Assembly (NCBI GenBank): GCA_903848935.1
Contig: CAINHO010000001.1
Coordinates: forward strand, 42,271 to 106,270
DNA from: an uncultured Pseudomonadota bacterium
Lineage (GTDB): Bacteria > Pseudomonadota > Gammaproteobacteria > Methylococcales > Methylomonadaceae
Length of the DNA: 64,000 bases
Reading direction: 5' to 3'
Part shown: positions 43,809 to 51,635 of the stretch, piece by piece
How positions within the stretch are numbered: the first letter of the stretch is position 1
Layout: each line of letters starts with the position of its first letter
Notes under the pieces: model-generated
The model's database searches: none
What the model saw: the letters and a program-made list of their open reading frames with translations, nothing else
Told to the model about the DNA's origin: nothing
Position numbers and translations under genes: made by a program

Positions 43809-44531
43809 TTATAATAAAGGCTGCAATTCGGGATGATTCAAAAATAACTGCTCACGGAATTTTTCAATCGATTGCGAATCTCGCGCCATCGACACTTCGA
43901 TTTCTTTCAAAACCCGCATCGGGCGGCTAGTCAAAAAAACCAATTTGTCTGCCAATGCAATCGCTTCACGCAAATCATGTGTCACAAATAAAACGGTGTG
44001 CGGACGTTTTCGCCAAAGCTGTTGCAATAATTCACGAACTTCACGCGCCATCGGTGCATCGAGCGACACAAACGGCTCATCCATCAAAAGTAAATCGGGA
44101 TTGGTCGCAAATGCCCGAATAATCGACACGCGCCGTTTCATACCTTCCGATAATTGTTTCGGATAAGCCGTGGCATAAGCGGTTAATTGCATCAACTCCA
44201 ACGACTCGTCGATATGCGATTTTGGCACGGTATTTTGATTGGCAAAAACCAATTCGATATTTTCACGCACCGTTCGCCACGGCAATAAACACGGTTGTTG
44301 AAACACGAAACCAATTTTAGGATGTTGGAATTGATTGCCGACATGAATCGCGCCCGAATAATTAGAATCTAAACCGGCAATGCTGTTTAACAACGTGGTT
44401 TTTCCGCAGCCAGATTGTCCGACTAAACACACGAATTCACCGGCGTTTAGAGTCAGATTGAAGTTTTCAATCGTTGGAATACTTGTGCCATGATGGGTTT
44501 TTTCATGGATTTGAATGTGAACAGTGGTCAT
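43809..44531 (-). CDS. ABC transporter ATPase of the nitrate/sulfonate/taurine (SsuB-like) type
   Basis: The 240 aa protein has Walker A GQSGCGKTT, the Q-loop FVFQQPCLLPW and Walker B LLLMDEPF, then a VTHDLREA switch histidine. The signature is degenerate (LSEGMKRRVS instead of LSGGQ). It should drive the permease encoded one base upstream. No solute-binding protein gene follows in the operon, so the substrate cannot be named; the mtaD-cupin context hints at a purine- or sulfur-related compound. Confidence 0.9.
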   Translation of the reverse strand: MTTVHIQIHEKTHHGTSIPTIENFNLTLNAGEFVCLVGQSGCGKTTLLNSIAGLDSNYSGAIHVGNQFQHPKIGFVFQQPCLLPWRTVRENIELVFANQNTVPKSHIDESLELMQLTAYATAYPKQLSEGMKRRVSIIRAFATNPDLLLMDEPFVSLDAPMAREVRELLQQLWRKRPHTVLFVTHDLREAIALADKLVFLTSRPMRVLKEIEVSMARDSQSIEKFREQLFLNHPELQPLL

Positions 44532-44532
44532 G

Positions 44533-45273
44533 TTATCGCCATTTCAACGCTAAATTATCGAGCGGTTTTAACACCGCGAATTCAAAAATTTGAATCACGC
44601 CGACAAACGCTACCGTATAAGCCAAAATGCTAGCAATATCGAACCATTGAAAAAACAAATGTAACTGGTAGCCCATGCCGTTACTGCGTCCAAGTAATTC
44701 CACCATCAAAATGATTTTCCAAATTAACGCCAAACCCGAGCGAGTCGCGCTCATTAAAAACGGGTGCAATTGCGGTAAAATAACGTGACGTAACGTTTTC
44801 GTATGACTAAATCCGTAACATTTCGCCATGTTGAGCAAGTCTTTGTCCAATGCTCGTGTACCTTCGCGCAAGGTCACAATCACATTTGGCACTTTATTTA
44901 AAATCACCGCCAAAATCGCAGCCGATTCCGTCAAACCAAACCAAACGTAACATAAAATAATCGTCACTAATGCAGGCACGTTGAGAAAAATCACCAGCCA
45001 ATTATCAAAAAACGCATTGAGTTTTTCGTTTCGCCCCAACGCAATTCCAATCGAGCAACCGAGCAACATCGAAATTGCAAAACTCACGATTAAACGCAAC
45101 AACGTCATGCCCAAATGATAAGGTAATTCGCCCGATTGACAGTGTTGCCAAAAAATTCGCGCCACAGTTTCAGGCGACGGCAATAATGGACTGTGCAAGT
45201 AGAATGCTAATCCTTGCCATAAACCTAAAAAAGCGAGAATGGAAAGCATCGGGAGGTTTTTTGAAATCGACAT
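44533..45273 (-). CDS. ABC transporter permease of the SsuC/TauC/ThiX type
   Basis: The 246 aa protein has about six membrane helices. It carries the BPD_transp_1 coupling loop (EGTRALDKDLLNMAKCYG...TLRHVILPQLHPFLMSA). It works with the ATPase that starts one base after its stop. No ribosome binding site is clear. The cupin gene lies 18 bases upstream on the same strand, so all are probably one operon with mtaD. Confidence 0.9.
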   Translation of the reverse strand: MSISKNLPMLSILAFLGLWQGLAFYLHSPLLPSPETVARIFWQHCQSGELPYHLGMTLLRLIVSFAISMLLGCSIGIALGRNEKLNAFFDNWLVIFLNVPALVTIILCYVWFGLTESAAILAVILNKVPNVIVTLREGTRALDKDLLNMAKCYGFSHTKTLRHVILPQLHPFLMSATRSGLALIWKIILMVELLGRSNGMGYQLHLFFQWFDIASILAYTVAFVGVIQIFEFAVLKPLDNLALKWR

Positions 45274-45291
45274 TTATTTAATCACACCTTG

Positions 45292-45609
45292 TTAAAGCCA
45301 ATGAATCGCCAACCAAATGGTTTGTTGTGCTGCCGTTGTCCACGAAACACGGTGGGGTGTGTGAGCAGGAATAAACAAAAAATCACCTATATTGAGATTA
45401 TGTTGTTCCATATTTTCATATTCGACCACTGCCTGACCCTGCAACACAATCACCCATTCATTTTGTAGTTGGTCGTACCATTCACCCGCTGGAGTACGTT
45501 GATTCTCCGAAACAATCCGTTCAATTCGCACGTTTTTATTTTCAAGTAAAAGCGTGAAAAGTTCTTGTGGCAGTACGGTTGGAATGTCGTTAAAAATGTT
45601 AGCAGTCAT
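45292..45609 (-). CDS. Small cupin-domain protein
   Basis: From the ATG at 45609 the protein is 105 aa. It is a single cupin barrel with the conserved blocks GEWYDQLQNEWVIVLQG and GDFLFIPAHTPHRV. The metal-binding residues are partly replaced: the second block keeps PxHTPH, but the first lacks the HxH pair. It could be an isomerase, sensor or storage protein. The start overlaps the mtaD stop (ATGA), so they are translationally coupled. Confidence 0.85.
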   Translation of the reverse strand: MTANIFNDIPTVLPQELFTLLLENKNVRIERIVSENQRTPAGEWYDQLQNEWVIVLQGQAVVEYENMEQHNLNIGDFLFIPAHTPHRVSWTTAAQQTIWLAIHWL

Positions 45610-46928
45610 GAATTTTTCGCCGATAAACGCGCGTGCCATTTTGCCGAAATTGCTTTTAATTCCGCCATATCAAACGTCGTCAAATGGCGCGACCGCAATA
45701 ATTGTTCACCCGCCACCCAAACGTCGGTCACTTGATGACGACTGGCGGCATAAACGATTTGTGAAATCGGACAATACAACGGTTGTGTTTCCAATTCGCT
45801 CAAATCAATCGCAATCACGTCAGCGGCTTTGCCGATTTCAAGCGAGCCAATTTTATGTTCTAAACCTAAGGCTTTCGCACCGTTAATAGTTGCCATGCGT
45901 AATGCCGTCATCGCCGGAATGGCGCGAGCATCTTGAGCCACGGCTTTGCCGAGCAACGCCGCTGTTCGCATTTCGCCAATCATATCCAAATCGTTATTAC
46001 TTGCCGCACCATCTGTACCGAGCGCAACATTTACGCCTGCTGCCAAACATTTTGCAACAGGACAAAACCCGTTCGCCAATTTCAAATTCGATTCAGGACA
46101 ATGCACGATACTTGCGCCGACTTCTGCGAGCAATGTAATTTCGTCATCGTTCAATTGCGTGGCATGAACGGCGATTAGTGAATCGTTCACCAACCCTAAA
46201 TCGTGTAAGCGTTGCATTGGACGTTGACCATTTTCAGCCAACGCCGATTCCACTTCATGCGCGGTTTCGTGTAAATGAATGTGAACGGGCAAATTAAAAC
46301 CATGTGCTAATTCGTTAATTTGTTTTAGCGGTTCATCGGAAACGGTATAAGGCGCGTGCGGGGCGAAAGGTGTGCTGATCAATTCAGCCGCAAGTAATTC
46401 GTGATATAACGCCACGCCTTTTTCAATATATTCGCCGCTGTGTTGCGCCCAAACGGTCGGAAAATCAATCACGATTAAACCTAAACTGGCGCGAATGCCG
46501 CGTTGAATAGCTTGCTTCGCAGCAATATCAGGGAAGAAATACATATCGTTAAAACAAGTTGTCCCGCCACGCAACATTTCGGCAATCGCCAAATCGGTGC
46601 CGTCACGAACGAATTCTTCATTCATCCATTTTTGTTCGAGCGGCCAAATGTGATTTTGCAACCAATCCATTAACGGCAAATCGTCTGCAATACCACGCAT
46701 CAACGTCATCGCGGCGTGCGTGTGCGCGTTGACGAAACCTGCGGTGAGTGCGTGCGTTTTCAATTCAATCGTGTCATCACTTTGATAACGCTGTTTGGCT
46801 TGTTCGGTTGGTAATAAATCTAAAATTTTACCAGCATGAATCGCCAAACTGTGATGTTCATAAACTGTATTTTCGGGTTCAATTGGAATAATCCAACGGG
46901 CGTGAATTAAGGTGTCAACGTTTTGCAT
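45606..46928 (-). CDS. mtaD: 5-methylthioadenosine/S-adenosylhomocysteine deaminase (TRZ/ATZ family)
   Basis: This 440 aa amidohydrolase has the MtaD/TRZ-ATZ layout. Metal ligands are in NAHTHAAMTLMRG, IHLHETAHEVE and the VHATQL histidine, and the late aspartate in LGTDGAASNN. The family deaminates methylthioadenosine and SAH to inosine forms, but other aminohydrolases look alike. The operon continues with a cupin and an ABC permease-ATPase pair. It is divergent from sbcB with only a 51-base gap. Confidence 0.87.
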   Translation of the reverse strand: MQNVDTLIHARWIIPIEPENTVYEHHSLAIHAGKILDLLPTEQAKQRYQSDDTIELKTHALTAGFVNAHTHAAMTLMRGIADDLPLMDWLQNHIWPLEQKWMNEEFVRDGTDLAIAEMLRGGTTCFNDMYFFPDIAAKQAIQRGIRASLGLIVIDFPTVWAQHSGEYIEKGVALYHELLAAELISTPFAPHAPYTVSDEPLKQINELAHGFNLPVHIHLHETAHEVESALAENGQRPMQRLHDLGLVNDSLIAVHATQLNDDEITLLAEVGASIVHCPESNLKLANGFCPVAKCLAAGVNVALGTDGAASNNDLDMIGEMRTAALLGKAVAQDARAIPAMTALRMATINGAKALGLEHKIGSLEIGKAADVIAIDLSELETQPLYCPISQIVYAASRHQVTDVWVAGEQLLRSRHLTTFDMAELKAISAKWHARLSAKNS

Positions 46929-46979
46929 AGGACAATTTTAGGTTAAAGTGCGGTGTTACAACAAAATCAAAATAATAAC

Positions 46980-48461
46980 ATGACGCACTCCCTTTTTTGG
47001 CATGATTACGAAACCACTGGCATACATCCGCAAAAAGATAGACCGTTACAATTTGCAGGTATTCGGACAGATTTGGATTTCAATGTGATTGGCGAACCCA
47101 TTTCGATTTTTTGCAAATTGAGTTTGGATATTCTGCCGCATCCCGAAGCCTGTTTGATTACCAAAACCACGCCGCAATCTGCCAATGAGCAAGGCGTGAA
47201 TGAAGCGGAATTTGTGCGTTTAATTCACGAACAACTCGCCCAACCGCATACCTGTAGTTTGGGTTATAACTCAATTCGGTTTGATGATGAGATGACGCGC
47301 CACAGTTTGTATCGTAATTTTTATGATGCTTACGAACGCGAATGGCAACATGGGAATTCACGTTGGGATTTGCTTGATGTTTTTCGAGCCGCACAGGCGT
47401 TGCGTCCTGACGGTTTTAACTGGGTTTATGACGATGCAAAAAAACCAATTTTTAGATTAGACCAGTTGACCGTTGCCAATAACATTCCACATGGTAACGC
47501 GCATGACGCGCTTGCAGATGTTTACGCGACGCTGTCGTTAGCGCACTTATTACGTCGCGCCCAACCGCGTTTGTTTCAATTTCTATTTGAGCATCGCCCC
47601 AAAGCGCAAGCCTTGAAATTACTCGCGGTTGGCACAGGAACGCCGCTGATTCATATTTCGGGAATGTATCCAGCGACTAAAAATTGTTTGGCGATTGTGT
47701 TGCCGTTGTGTGTGCATCCGACAAATGCGAATGAAGTGATTGTTTATGATTTAAGTGTTGACCCCACGCCATTACTCACATTGTCCGCCGAAGAAATACA
47801 ACAACGGCTGTTTGTCGCTACCGAAAATTTGCCCGAAAATGTGACGCGAATTCCACTGAAAACCGTGCATATTAACAAATGTCCTGTACTTGCACCGATG
47901 TCGGTTTTACGCACGGAAGACGTATTACGCTTGGGAATTGATGTTGAATTGTGTTTGAAAAATGGTGCGTTATTATCGAATGCTTTAAAGCACATCCCCC
48001 CCGCCCCCCTTCAAAGGGGGGCGATTTTTATGGATAAAATTGCCGCTGTTTTCAATAAATCCTATGCTGATTCTGCAACGCAGGTAAATGTGGATTTAGC
48101 CCTTTATAGTGGCGGATTTTTCTCCGCTGTTGATAAAAAAGCCATGACGCAAATTCGCAATACCGCGCCTGAAAATTTAGCAACGCTTTCGTTCAAATAC
48201 GATGATGCGCGTTTACCAGAAATGCTATTTCGTTATCGAGCGCGAAATTTTCCAAACACATTGACGGGCGAAGAATGGCAGAAGTGGCGCGAGTTTTGTG
48301 TGTTTCAATTACAACATTCCGAAACGGGTGCGAATATCTTGTTAAACGATTATTTGCAGCGTATCCAAACGTTACAAGCGCAGGGCGCAGATGCTTCGAT
48401 TACGAAAGCATTGCTCGATTATGCGAATGAAAAAATGCAGCAATTAGACATTAAACTTTGA
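46980..48461 (+). CDS. sbcB: Exodeoxyribonuclease I
   Basis: It degrades single-stranded DNA 3' to 5' in recombination and mismatch repair. From the ATG at 46980 it is 493 aa, against 475 in E. coli. The DEDD nuclease domain starts HDYETTG. Its later motifs are LGYNSIRFDDEMTRH and HDALADV, followed by SH3-like and helical C-terminal domains (ARNFPNTL, W..F). About 14 extra residues near 340-354 (HIPPAPLQRGAIFM) are encoded by a palindromic repeat inserted in frame. Their place, between helices, should be tolerated. The longer frame from 46953 uses a non-ATG start. Confidence 0.95.
   Translation: MTHSLFWHDYETTGIHPQKDRPLQFAGIRTDLDFNVIGEPISIFCKLSLDILPHPEACLITKTTPQSANEQGVNEAEFVRLIHEQLAQPHTCSLGYNSIRFDDEMTRHSLYRNFYDAYEREWQHGNSRWDLLDVFRAAQALRPDGFNWVYDDAKKPIFRLDQLTVANNIPHGNAHDALADVYATLSLAHLLRRAQPRLFQFLFEHRPKAQALKLLAVGTGTPLIHISGMYPATKNCLAIVLPLCVHPTNANEVIVYDLSVDPTPLLTLSAEEIQQRLFVATENLPENVTRIPLKTVHINKCPVLAPMSVLRTEDVLRLGIDVELCLKNGALLSNALKHIPPAPLQRGAIFMDKIAAVFNKSYADSATQVNVDLALYSGGFFSAVDKKAMTQIRNTAPENLATLSFKYDDARLPEMLFRYRARNFPNTLTGEEWQKWREFCVFQLQHSETGANILLNDYLQRIQTLQAQGADASITKALLDYANEKMQQLDIKL
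48002..48023 (+). repeat. G/C-rich palindrome inserted in frame in sbcB
   Basis: Perfect 10-bp arms CGCCCCCCTT (48002-48011) and AAGGGGGGCG (48014-48023) around a CA loop, preceded by ATCCCCCC and followed by ATTTTT. It translates into a proline-rich loop absent from E. coli SbcB at this point. It has the form of the dispersed C-run/G-run palindromes seen in intergenic DNA of other bacteria. Confidence 0.85.
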
Positions 48462-48467
48462 GGATTT

Positions 48468-49517
48468 ATGGCAGTTAAACGGATTGAACACATTGACGTA
48501 TGGCGATTTATTGCCGTGATGCTCGTCATTCAAGAACACTTTTTAATCTTCAGTGGCGTAGACAAATACTGGTCACAAATTGAAACTTATTCAATGCAAA
48601 TCGAACGTTTCGGCGAATTGGGCGTGTTGATTTTCTTCAGCATTAGCGGCTTTGTAATTTGTACTGCGTTGAATGCTGAAAAAAATACCACCGGACGAAT
48701 TTGTTTAAGCGCATTTTATACGCGGCGATTCTTTCGGATTATTCCGCCGTTGTGGCTTTATTTAGCGTGTGTGTTGTTACTTAGCAAAATTAACGCACAA
48801 CAGGTACTCACGTCAGCGGCGTTTTTGTGTAATTTATCTATTTTTCAAAATAACTGCCCGTGGTTTACAGGACACACCTGGTCATTAGCGTATGAAGAGC
48901 AATTTTATTTGTTGTACCCGCTGTTATTTTTATGGGCGTGGCGCGGAGGTAAAAGTTCGCGGATTTTAACGGCAATTATTGGATTGATAATAAGTGCATT
49001 GACGTTGATTTATTTCAAACAGATATTTTTGGCGGATTACTGTATTTATTTTCTGTTTTTATTGATGGGATGTTTTACGGCGTTGTTGCCGTCGAATTGG
49101 ATGCAACGTTTACGCAATTTGCCTTTTTTAGTTTGGTTTGGCGCAGTTATTTTATTAGTGAGTTTAATCTGCTTTTCACCGAGCGATTCAGACGGAATTT
49201 TAAAATTGTTGTGTTATCCCGCGCTGATTCAAGTAATTGTTTTCGGCACACCGACGCGGTTTACGCAAATTAAATACATTTTTGAAAATCAAACTTTCAG
49301 TTATCTGGGGCGTATTTCTTACAGCGTTTATTTGTGGCAAGAACTCGCCACGGCATATTATGAAAATACACCGTGGTGGCAAACATTGATTTATGTCACT
49401 TTGGTATTTGGCTTTGCCGCGGTGTCATTTAGATATTTTGAAATGCCGTGTCAACGCTTGGGAACGCGATTTTCAAATCGTTTGAAAGCTAAAAATACTA
49501 TGACATATTCTCAATAA
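48468..49517 (+). CDS. Acyltransferase-3 (OafA/YrhL-type) membrane protein
   Basis: The 349 aa protein has about ten membrane helices. It carries the family motifs [16 protein letters not shown], the [14 protein letters not shown] block and [27 protein letters not shown] and a C-terminal SYSVYLWQ block follow. It should O-acetylate a cell-surface polysaccharide or lipid. A GAGGA site precedes the ATG, and it follows sbcB by six bases. Its 3' end overlaps the convergent hypB by 20 bases. Confidence 0.92.
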   Translation: MAVKRIEHIDVWRFIAVMLVIQEHFLIFSGVDKYWSQIETYSMQIERFGELGVLIFFSISGFVICTALNAEKNTTGRICLSAFYTRRFFRIIPPLWLYLACVLLLSKINAQQVLTSAAFLCNLSIFQNNCPWFTGHTWSLAYEEQFYLLYPLLFLWAWRGGKSSRILTAIIGLIISALTLIYFKQIFLADYCIYFLFLLMGCFTALLPSNWMQRLRNLPFLVWFGAVILLVSLICFSPSDSDGILKLLCYPALIQVIVFGTPTRFTQIKYIFENQTFSYLGRISYSVYLWQELATAYYENTPWWQTLIYVTLVFGFAAVSFRYFEMPCQRLGTRFSNRLKAKNTMTYSQ

Positions 49518-50271
49518 GCCAATCTGTCCATGCCGAAAAATTATCGCCTTTCGTCGCGGACAGTTGCAAAATTTGAATAGTTGGATTTACTCGCCGTGCA
49601 AAAGCAATACAACGTTCCACATCAAAATCAACATACGGTAACAAATCAATTTTGTTAATAATCATCACATCGGCGGCATAAAACATATCGGGATATTTCA
49701 ACGGTTTGTCGTCGCCTTCCGTGACTGAAAGCACCACAACTTTATGCGCTTCACCCAAATCAAACGACGATGGACAAACCAAATTGCCCACGTTTTCAAT
49801 CGCCAAAAAGCTATTCGCTTTTACGCCCAATGTTTGCATCGCATGACCAATTCCGTGCGCGTCTAAATGGCAAGCGCGCCCCGTGTTTATTTGCAATGCA
49901 GGCACGCCAGTCGCACGAATACGGTCTGCATCGTGTTCGGTTTGTTGATCGCCTTCAATCACGGCAATCGGGAATTGGTCTTTTAAAACTTTAATCGTTT
50001 CAACCAATAACGTCGTTTTTCCTGCGCCCGGACTGGAAACCAAATTCAATGCAAAAATTTTATTGGCTTTAAAATATGCTCGATTTTCTGCCGCATAAGC
50101 GTCATTTTTACTCAGTAAATCTTGTTCAACTTGAATCAATCGTTGATTGTCGGCGTGACTGTGTTGCTCATGTCCATGATTATGCGTCGTCAACAAACTT
50201 ACTTTTGCTCCATCAATCGCGCTAAATTTCCCCGTGTTACTCGGATTACTACAGCCACAAATTCCACACAT
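49498..50271 (-). CDS. hypB: Hydrogenase/urease nickel incorporation GTPase HypB
   Basis: It is a GTPase that delivers nickel to [NiFe]-hydrogenase precursors. The 257 aa protein keeps the N-terminal high-affinity nickel motif CxxCxC (C2, C5, C7). A small histidine cluster (H30, H32, H34, H37, H39) and the P-loop SPGAGKTT at 80-87 follow. Further GTPase and metal motifs include [23 protein letters not shown] and NKIDLLP. It starts directly after hypA. No hydrogenase structural or hypCDEF genes lie in the window. Confidence 0.96.
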   Translation of the reverse strand: MCGICGCSNPSNTGKFSAIDGAKVSLLTTHNHGHEQHSHADNQRLIQVEQDLLSKNDAYAAENRAYFKANKIFALNLVSSPGAGKTTLLVETIKVLKDQFPIAVIEGDQQTEHDADRIRATGVPALQINTGRACHLDAHGIGHAMQTLGVKANSFLAIENVGNLVCPSSFDLGEAHKVVVLSVTEGDDKPLKYPDMFYAADVMIINKIDLLPYVDFDVERCIAFARRVNPTIQILQLSATKGDNFSAWTDWLIENMS

Positions 50272-50613
50272 TTAACTCACCTTTAATTCAGTAATTTTCA
50301 TTTCTAATCCCGTCACCACATCAACGTGTGGATGACCGCAATGTTCGCACGCATCGTACAACATTTCCATGACAGTCAATTGACCGCAACCTAAACAATG
50401 ACCTTGCGCTTCGATGTGTTTAAAATTAAGTTGTGCGTTTTCAGCAAGTGAGCCTTTCATCACCGCTTCAAACGCAAAAGCTAATGCCTCAGTTTCGACA
50501 CACGATAATGCACCGATTGCCAGTGTGACTTCTTCGACACGCTGAAAATTTTGGTCACGCGCATGATCTTCTAAAATTGAGCGGACATTTTCTAATAACG
50601 ACAGTTCGTGCAT
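50272..50613 (-). CDS. hypA: Hydrogenase nickel incorporation protein HypA
   Basis: The 113 aa nickel chaperone has the N-terminal Ni site M-H-E (H2). The zinc site is made of C73/C76 and C89/C92. It acts with HypB, whose gene begins at the next base. The usual length is about 115 aa. It is the first gene of a hypA-hypB unit. Confidence 0.96.
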   Translation of the reverse strand: MHELSLLENVRSILEDHARDQNFQRVEEVTLAIGALSCVETEALAFAFEAVMKGSLAENAQLNFKHIEAQGHCLGCGQLTVMEMLYDACEHCGHPHVDVVTGLEMKITELKVS

Positions 50614-50759
50614 GATGGCTCCTAAAATAAATACGTTGAAATTATAAAGTAGCGCGTGAAATTGCCGCTAATGGTTTATAGCGGGTTGAAATTTTGAACC
50701 CAAACAAACCGTAAAAACGGGTAGAATTAACCAACAAATTTTTTTAGGAATGTTTCATT

Positions 50760-51104
50760 ATGCTATTGGTCGAAAAATTCAAAGCCAACACTATCATTTT
50801 TAAAGAGGGCGACAATGATAAAACCATGTTTATCATTCTTGAAGGTAACGTCCAACTTTACGTCACGCGCAATGGAAGAGAAGTTGAGCTTGCCGTCATT
50901 GGCAAAAATGATTTCTTTGGTGAAATAGAAATGTATGGGAATAAATCGCGAAGTATGTCGGCAAAAGCCATCACGATTGTTCGATTAGTAATCATTAAAA
51001 ATCGAATGCAACTCGATCAATTTATTGGTCAATATCCATCTTTTTCAGGGAAAATTTTGCGGATTATGGGCGAACGCCTTGCGCTTGCAAACGCTTCATT
51101 ATAG
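50760..51104 (+). CDS. Stand-alone cyclic-nucleotide-binding-domain protein (copy 1)
   Basis: The 114 aa protein is one CNB domain: beta roll IIFKEGDNDKTMFIILEGNVQL, phosphate-binding-cassette-like loop FFGEIEMYGNKSRSMSAKA, and a C-terminal helix. There is no helix-turn-helix or enzyme domain. The ribosome binding site is AGGA, 11 bases upstream. The next gene, 9 bases downstream, encodes a clear paralogue. It may act by partner binding. Confidence 0.85.
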   Translation: MLLVEKFKANTIIFKEGDNDKTMFIILEGNVQLYVTRNGREVELAVIGKNDFFGEIEMYGNKSRSMSAKAITIVRLVIIKNRMQLDQFIGQYPSFSGKILRIMGERLALANASL

Positions 51105-51113
51105 GAATTAGTC

Positions 51114-51584
51114 ATGTTACCCGCCTTAAAAGTAAAAACCACGCTGCCCATTATTGACGTTAAAGCCGACACTATCATTTTCAGAGAAGGTGGCGAAGAT
51201 AGACGGATGTTTCTTGTTCTTGAAGGGAGTGTCAAAATTTACACCGGACAAGACGAAAAAGAAGTTGAAGTCTCGGTAATTCATAAATATGAATTTTTTG
51301 GTGAGACAGAAATGTATGTCAAGAAATCGCGCAGTGCCTCAGCAAAAACCGCTATGGATACAAAATTAGTGGTTATTAGAAATCCACAGGAACTGGAAAA
51401 GTTTGCGACCCATAATCCGTGGTTATCGGGAAAAATGATGGCGACAATGGGGGAACGGTTAGCGATTACCAATGATTTGTTAGCGCGAAAAATTGCCAGC
51501 ACACTCGCACCCGCTCCTGTGGTTGAAACCGTTACCAATGTACACGGCACAGATAACGCGATTAGAAAAGTTGTTAGACACTAA
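51114..51584 (+). CDS. Stand-alone cyclic-nucleotide-binding-domain protein (copy 2)
   Basis: The 156 aa paralogue of the preceding protein has IIFREGGEDRRMFLVLEGSVKI and FFGETEMYVKKSRSASAK, and the shared end MGERLAITN. It has an extra 35-residue tail rich in Ala, Pro, Thr and Val. An AGGA site lies eight bases before the ATG. The two genes form an operon closed by a bidirectional hairpin. Ligand and partner are unknown. Confidence 0.85.
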   Translation: MLPALKVKTTLPIIDVKADTIIFREGGEDRRMFLVLEGSVKIYTGQDEKEVEVSVIHKYEFFGETEMYVKKSRSASAKTAMDTKLVVIRNPQELEKFATHNPWLSGKMMATMGERLAITNDLLARKIASTLAPAPVVETVTNVHGTDNAIRKVVRH

Positions 51585-51590
51585 AAACAT

Positions 51591-51635
51591 GGGCTTTGCC
51601 AATTCGTCATAAATTGACAAAGCCGTTATCGTTTT
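51591..51635. terminator. Bidirectional hairpin between the CNB operon and leuS
   Basis: A stem GGCTTTG-CAATT with AATTG-CAAAGCC (51592-51604 with 51612-51624) has one mismatch. On the minus strand it is followed by CATGTTTTT and on the plus strand by a broken T tract. Confidence 0.65.

Noticed and set aside
48002..48029. Hairpin plus T run in sbcB as a normal gene-end terminator
   Set aside because: It lies well inside an intact reading frame whose downstream part is conserved SbcB sequence.
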